From Lentimicrobiaceae bacterium (GTDB taxonomy: Bacteria > Bacteroidota > Bacteroidia > Bacteroidales > WCHB1-69), in assembly GCA_009787485.1 (NCBI GenBank), contig WQWP01000034.1:1-18949 (forward strand): a DNA stretch of 18,949 nucleotides, read 5' to 3'. A program made the translations under genes and the position numbers. Below, in pieces: positions 15,091 through 18,949 of the stretch. Every line of letters begins with the position of its first letter. Positions within the stretch are counted from its first letter, which is position 1. The notes under the pieces are model-generated. The model had not been told where the DNA came from, searched no databases, and worked only from the letters and a program-made list of their open reading frames with translations.

Positions 15091-15776
15091 AAGCCTGAAT
15101 CTATAATTTTACCGTCTTCAATGAGCAGGGAGCGCGAAGGGAATTTGTCAATCATCAAAAAGTCGTGTGTAGCAACTAAAACGGTGGTTCCTTTTTTGTT
15201 AATATGATGAAACATTTGAAAAATTTCTTCGGAAGTGATGGGGTCTAAATTTCCGGTGGGCTCGTCGGCGATGAGGAGTTCCGGATCGTTGAGCAGGGCG
15301 CGTGCAATGCAAACCCGTTGCTGCTCTCCGCCCGAAAGCTGGTGCGGATATTTAAAATGCTTGGTGCTCAAACCTACCAAGTCCAATGCTTTCATCACTT
15401 TTTCATGGCGCTCAACTTTCGATTTCCATCCAAGCGCTTTGAGTGCATTTTCTAAATTTTCAAAAACTGTTTTTTCGGATAAAAGTTGATAATCCTGAAA
15501 AATAATACCTAATTTTCTACGTAAATGAGGAATCTTTCTAATCTTAATTTTTTTCAAGTCAAATCCCGTAATTTCAGCATGTTCGCCGTACGGTTTTTCA
15601 TCAGCGATTAACAATTTGAGAATAGAAGATTTTCCCGTGCCCGTTTTGCCAATCAAATACACAAACTCTCCTTGATGGATGGTGAGTGAAATATTGTGCA
15701 AAATCATCAACTTCCTTTGATAGATGTCAATGTTTCTTAGGGTGATGATGGGCTGTTTTGGGGTGGAATCTTCCAT
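15087..15776 (-). CDS. ftsE: FtsE-like ABC transporter ATP-binding protein
   Basis: A 229-residue ABC ATPase. Walker A is IGKTGTGKSS at about 42-51, the Q-loop is IIFQDYQLLSEKTVFENL, the signature is LSGGEQQRVCIARALL, Walker B is LLIADEPTGNLDP, and the H-loop is VATHDFLMID. The short length, and the combination of FQDYQLL with DEPTGNLDP, match the FtsE/LolD branch. FtsE with its membrane partner FtsX controls septal peptidoglycan hydrolases during division. No FtsX or other permease is adjacent, so a LolD- or MacB-type role cannot be excluded. It begins 12 bases after the gyrB stop, overlaps the GT2 gene by four bases, and sits in the middle of a tight minus-strand unit. Confidence 0.8.
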   Translation of the reverse strand: MEDSTPKQPIITLRNIDIYQRKLMILHNISLTIHQGEFVYLIGKTGTGKSSILKLLIADEKPYGEHAEITGFDLKKIKIRKIPHLRRKLGIIFQDYQLLSEKTVFENLENALKALGWKSKVERHEKVMKALDLVGLSTKHFKYPHQLSGGEQQRVCIARALLNDPELLIADEPTGNLDPITSEEIFQMFHHINKKGTTVLVATHDFLMIDKFPSRSLLIEDGKIIDSGL

Positions 15777-15788
15777 ATATAAGATTTT

Positions 15789-17768
15789 TCAAATGTCAAT
15801 TTTAGCATAATGTGCATTCTGTTCAATAAACTCGCGGCGCGGCGGCACTTCATCGCCCATCAGCATGGCGAATACGCGGTCGGCTTCCGTCAAATTCTCG
15901 ATAGTTACCTGACGTAAAGTTCTTGTTTCTGGGTTCATCGTAGTTTCCCAAAGTTGGGTTTCGTTCATCTCTCCCAAACCTTTGTAACGTTGTATGTGTA
16001 AACCGCCTGTGTTGGTTCCGTTATTCGTAAATTCTGCGGTTACGGCATCCCGTTCTTTGTCAGTCCAAACGTAGCGTTCCAGTTTCCCTTTCTTAATTAA
16101 ATAAAGTGGTGGCGTTGCGATATACACATGTCCGAACTCAATCAGTTCTTTCATGTGGCGGAAGAAAAACGTGAGAATGAGCGTGGCAATGTGGCTTCCG
16201 TCCACGTCGGCATCGGTCATGATGATAACTTTGCCGTAGCGTAACTTCTCTAAATTCAGCGCTTTGCTGTCTTCTTCCGTGCCAATGCTTACGCCTAATG
16301 CGGTAAAGATGTTTTTAATTTCTTCACTGTCAAAAATTTTGTGCGGCATCGCTTTTTCCACGTTCAAAATTTTACCGCGCAGCGGCAGAATGGCTTGGAA
16401 CTTGCTGTCGCGGCCTTGTTTCGCCGTACCGCCTGCCGAATCTCCTTCGACCAAATACAGTTCGCACTCTTCCGATTTTTTAGAGGAACAATCCCAAAGT
16501 TTTCCGGGCAAACCTCCGCCGCTGAACACGTTTTTGCGTTGCACCAACTCGCGGGCTTTGCGGGCGGCGTGGCGCGCGGTAGCTGCCAGGATCACCTTAT
16601 TTACCACCTCTTTTGCATCTTTCGGGTTCTCTTCTAAATAGTTGCGCAGCATTTCGCCCACCATTTGATCCACAATGCCGGAAACCTCATTATTCCCTAA
16701 TTTGGTTTTGGTTTGGCCTTCAAATTGCGGCTCTGCCACTTTTACAGAAATAATTGCAGTTAAGCCTTCACGAAAGTCATCGCCGGAAATCTCGATCTTT
16801 TGCTTTTCTAATTTCTCCAACATTTTGCTTTCATCGGCATATTTTTTCAACGTTCTGGTTAATGCACGACGAAAACCTGTGAGATGTGTTCCTCCTTCTA
16901 TCGTATTGATATTGTTCACATAAGAGTGAATGTTTTCTGTAAACGAAGTATTATATTGCATCACAATTTCTACAGGTACGTTATCTTTTTCGCCTTCCAT
17001 GTAGATGGGATGTTCCATAATTTTTTCGCGCCCGCCATCCAAATAATTGATAAAATCTTTCAAACCTTCTTCCGAATAGTATTTATCTCTTACAAACTCG
17101 CCATTTTCTTTTACCTCGCGTTCATCAATAATTTCGAGCGTAATGCCTTTATTCAGAAACGATAGCTCTTTTAAGCGCGTGGCTAATGTGCTGTATTTGT
17201 ATTCGGTAGCGATGAAAATGGAATCGTCCGGTTTAAACCAAATCAACGTTCCGCGATAATCGGTTTTTCCCACTTCTTTAACGGAATACACAGGCTTTCC
17301 ACATTGAAACTCTTGCATGTAGTGAATGCCGTTGCGAAACACTTCAGCGCGCAAATGGGTGGAAAGTGCATTTACGCACGAAACACCCACGCCGTGCAAG
17401 CCACCCGATACTTTATAGGAATCCTTGTCAAACTTTCCGCCGGCGTGCAGCACAGTGAGCACCACTTCCAATGCGGAGCGTTTTTCTTTTTCGTGATAAT
17501 CGGTAGGAATGCCGCGTCCGTTGTCTAACACGGAGATAGAATTATCCTTATGAATCGTAACAATGATATGGTCACAATGTCCGGCAAGCGCTTCATCAAT
17601 AGAGTTATCCACTACTTCATACACCAAATGGTGCAGCCCTCTGTCGCTCACATCCCCTATGTACATGGCAGGGCGTTTGCGCACAGCTTCGAGACCTTCA
17701 AGAACTTGGATATTATCGGCGGTGTATTCGGCAGATTGTTGGAGGTTTTTGTTTTCTAAATCGCTCAT
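15789..17768 (-). CDS. gyrB: DNA gyrase subunit B
   Basis: The ATPase subunit of DNA gyrase, which introduces negative supercoils together with GyrA. It has 659 residues, the usual size in Bacteroidota, which lack the long insertion of E. coli GyrB. The GHKL ATPase domain shows EVVDNSIDEALAGHCD, DNGRGIPTD, and GGLHGVGVSCVNALS. The transducer domain carries QTKTKLGN. The TOPRIM domain has the catalytic E441 in YLVEGDSAGG and metal-binding D519 and D521 in TDADVDGSH. The C-terminus has IQRYKGLGEMN. A TTG at 17774 would add two residues, but ATG 17768 is preferred. A ParE identity is less likely given the GyrB-typical start (RKRPAMYIGDVSDRGLHHLVYEV). It leads an apparent operon with the FtsE-like and two glycosyltransferase genes. 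Confidence 0.97.
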   Translation of the reverse strand: MSDLENKNLQQSAEYTADNIQVLEGLEAVRKRPAMYIGDVSDRGLHHLVYEVVDNSIDEALAGHCDHIIVTIHKDNSISVLDNGRGIPTDYHEKEKRSALEVVLTVLHAGGKFDKDSYKVSGGLHGVGVSCVNALSTHLRAEVFRNGIHYMQEFQCGKPVYSVKEVGKTDYRGTLIWFKPDDSIFIATEYKYSTLATRLKELSFLNKGITLEIIDEREVKENGEFVRDKYYSEEGLKDFINYLDGGREKIMEHPIYMEGEKDNVPVEIVMQYNTSFTENIHSYVNNINTIEGGTHLTGFRRALTRTLKKYADESKMLEKLEKQKIEISGDDFREGLTAIISVKVAEPQFEGQTKTKLGNNEVSGIVDQMVGEMLRNYLEENPKDAKEVVNKVILAATARHAARKARELVQRKNVFSGGGLPGKLWDCSSKKSEECELYLVEGDSAGGTAKQGRDSKFQAILPLRGKILNVEKAMPHKIFDSEEIKNIFTALGVSIGTEEDSKALNLEKLRYGKVIIMTDADVDGSHIATLILTFFFRHMKELIEFGHVYIATPPLYLIKKGKLERYVWTDKERDAVTAEFTNNGTNTGGLHIQRYKGLGEMNETQLWETTMNPETRTLRQVTIENLTEADRVFAMLMGDEVPPRREFIEQNAHYAKIDI

Positions 17769-17801
17769 AGTCAAAAATAATCTGTTTTTTCAAAAAGTGC
17801 G

Positions 17802-17809
17802 CAAATATA
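17802..17809 (-). promoter_or_regulatory. gyrB: -7 element of the gyrB promoter
   Basis: The minus strand reads TATATTTG followed by CGCAC, a full TAnnTTTG match, with a predicted start near 17795 and a leader of about 27 bases. I found no TTG at the expected -33 position. Confidence 0.6.
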
Positions 17810-17864
17810 GTAAAAAAGTCGAAAGTTTAGTTGACTTTATCTGACAGGAAAGAATAATGAAAAT

Positions 17865-17881
17865 ACCTGATTTTGGCAGGT
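17865..17881 (-). terminator. Weak hairpin after the lipoprotein gene
   Basis: On the minus strand, directly after the TGA stop (17884-17882), ACCTG and CAGGT form a 5-bp stem with a 7-base loop, followed by ATTTTC. The stem is short and the T tract interrupted, so termination here is possible but not convincing. Confidence 0.35.
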
Positions 17882-18571
17882 TCAAAAATCTATTTTTGTG
17901 TAATCTGCCGGTGGCGTAAAACTGTTGCCAGGAATTGTTTCTTTGAAAGAGGTTGCTTCTAACCGCGATGAATAGCCACTGGCACTGGAAGACTGGAGCC
18001 AAAAAGTAATACGTTTCCAACCTCCGCATTCAACGCTTTCGCCACCATAACTCCATGAATAGACTGTGCAGTTTTTCCCGGCAATGGTTTTATTCGACAG
18101 TTTTTTGAAACCGGAATAGTGTTTCCATACAGAGTTGAGGTCGTCGCCTAAGTAAAGATATGCTCCTAACAGCCCATAACCGGAATAGGGCATTTCAATA
18201 TACTCTTTTGCATATGGCATCAGGATATAATATTTTTTGGCAATGGCATCGAATATAAGAACCTCTTCAGAACCCTCAATTTCTAAACGGCTTCTTTGCC
18301 CCTTGTCATCGAAAATAATAGTGTGTTTTTCTGACGATAGCACTTCTGAACCATGAAAACTGGTAGATTTATACTCAATAGTTCCCTTGTTTACGCCGTA
18401 CATGAACCCTTCTAACTGTTCATTGTCATCGTCATCGTCATCGTTGGTTTTACCGCATGAAACGGCTGTTAGCCCAACGATTAAGAACATTACTAGTGCG
18501 CGAATGCTGAAATTCGCCAACGGACGAACATATTTCGTCGCTAAATTGTTTGTAAAATTTTCTATTTTCAT
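17882..18571 (-). CDS. Lipoprotein of unknown function with poly-aspartate run
   Basis: A 229-residue lipoprotein starting at ATG 18571. The N-terminus is long and basic, then RALVMFLIVGLTAVSC supplies the membrane stretch and lipobox, with C39 as the lipid site. KTNDDDDDDN follows at 41-50. Acidic residues just after this cysteine act as a surface-export signal in several Bacteroidota, so exposure on the outer face is inferred. The mature part is rich in beta-strand, with features such as HTIIFDDKGQRSRLEIEG, AKKYYILMPYAKEYIEMPY and NKTIAGKNCTVYSWSY. The last of these recalls DUF4412-type proteins that read out a stored value in the periplasm, but I cannot assign a family. Upstream in-frame TTG (18652) and ATG (18628) starts would put about 20-30 residues before the signal and are less likely. 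It lies on the same strand as gyrB but has its own promoter and a weak hairpin after it. Confidence 0.8.
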   Translation of the reverse strand: MKIENFTNNLATKYVRPLANFSIRALVMFLIVGLTAVSCGKTNDDDDDDNEQLEGFMYGVNKGTIEYKSTSFHGSEVLSSEKHTIIFDDKGQRSRLEIEGSEEVLIFDAIAKKYYILMPYAKEYIEMPYSGYGLLGAYLYLGDDLNSVWKHYSGFKKLSNKTIAGKNCTVYSWSYGGESVECGGWKRITFWLQSSSASGYSSRLEATSFKETIPGNSFTPPADYTKIDF

Positions 18572-18661
18572 TTGTTTGAAATTTTGGGGACTCTTATAAT
18601 CTTCTTTTTCAAAAAGCCAAGAGTCCATTAAAACCTTTTGAAAAAAAATCAAAAACGGACG

Positions 18662-18669
18662 CGAAATTA
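18662..18669 (-). promoter_or_regulatory. -7 element for the poly-aspartate lipoprotein gene
   Basis: The minus strand reads TAATTTCG followed by CG, matching the TAnnTTCG form used elsewhere in the window. Transcription would begin near 18655. This makes the TTG start at 18652 implausible and gives a leader of about 84 bases to ATG 18571. No clear -33 TTG. Confidence 0.5.
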
Positions 18670-18758
18670 ATAAAATAATGTAATGATCGTTTTTTAGCCT
18701 AATTTTTTTAAGTCAAATAGATTTCAATTAAAAAAATCTTATTTGTGCCGTTAAAAAA

Positions 18759-18898
18759 TAGCGTTTGCTATTGTTTGTGATCAGAAAATCGCCAATATTT
18801 AGGTTCAACAAACAATAAGTGGATGTGTGCATCGCGCAGTTTACTTATGTTGAGCCGGGTGTTTGGCGATACCTCTGAACCGTGAGGAACTGCGCCAA
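18759..18898. repeat. Cluster of nested inverted repeats, no gene recognised
   Basis: Within 140 bases there are several exact or near-exact inverted repeats. TAGC/GCTA lies at 18759-18770 and TATTGTTTGT (18769-18778) pairs with ACAAACAATA (18808-18817). ATCGCCAA (18788-18795) pairs with TTGGCGAT (18863-18870) and encloses GGTTCAACA (18802-18810) with TGTTGAGCC (18848-18856) and ATAAGT (18815-18820) with ACTTAT (18843-18848). TTGGCG (18863-18868) can instead pair with CGCCAA (18893-18898) around an inner CCTC/GAGG. Open frames here are only 35-50 codons and not better than chance. It could be a structured RNA, an insertion-sequence end, or an attC-like recombination site. The remaining bases of 18670-18949 show nothing else recognisable. 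Confidence 0.7.
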
Positions 18899-18949
18899 TA
18901 AAAATTGCAGTATTTCCTTACAAAACAGTAGAAAATTCTTTTCTTTAAC

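Noticed and set aside
18845..18949. Minus-strand frame of 35 codons open to the right edge, and a 50-codon frame next to it
   Set aside because: Frames of this length are expected by chance, three alternatives overlap, and none shows a recognisable motif.

Overview
The window looks like chromosomal DNA of a member of the Bacteroidota. The evidence is Bacteroidota-type promoters (TAnnTTTG or TAnnTTCG, here nearly always followed by GC), a remnant of a type IX secretion C-terminal sorting domain, lipoproteins with acidic residues after the lipid-carrying cysteine, a DPP5-type S9 peptidase, and clpX and gyrB of the Bacteroidota kind. I cannot name a genus.

Layout. At 1-1973 (minus) is the start of a large restriction-modification protein: an N-terminal nuclease domain joined to an N6-adenine methyltransferase, running off the left edge. 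At 2091-3777 (minus) clpX is followed by a small lipoprotein with a degenerate Rieske fold. Both ends of clpX carry arrays of 7-bp repeats, and one array fills the whole gap from the clpX stop codon to the start codon of the lipoprotein gene. A divergent promoter region separates clpX from a secreted DPP5-like peptidase at 3970-5991 (plus). At about 6000-8250 lies an accessory patch: an ORF6N-domain gene (minus) with a 31-bp palindrome inside it, an orphan fragment of a type IX sorting domain (plus), and an AAA/DUF4143 ATPase gene (plus). At 8366-11416 (plus) is an RND efflux permease without its usual partner genes; its promoter overlaps an inverted repeat that could be an operator.

From 17768 down to 11452 everything is on the minus strand. 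gyrB, an FtsE-like ATPase, a GT2 glycosyltransferase and a GT4 glycosyltransferase are spaced 12, -4 and 0 bp apart and look like one transcription unit. A HigBA toxin-antitoxin pair with its own promoter follows, then a FemAB/GNAT-like acyltransferase. At 17882-18571 (minus) is an unrecognised lipoprotein with a poly-aspartate run, and the right edge (about 18759-18898) holds nested inverted repeats with no convincing gene.

The core genes cover protein quality control (clpX), DNA topology (gyrB), and envelope or glycan work (FtsE-like, GT2, GT4, possibly FemAB). Between them sit defence, mobile or selfish genes (restriction-modification, ORF6N, DUF4143, HigBA). I saw no rRNA, tRNA, CRISPR array or intact insertion sequence. 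No single well-defined new system stands out. The least explained features are the heptamer arrays around clpX, the palindrome inside the ORF6N gene, the degenerate Rieske lipoprotein, and the structured right edge.
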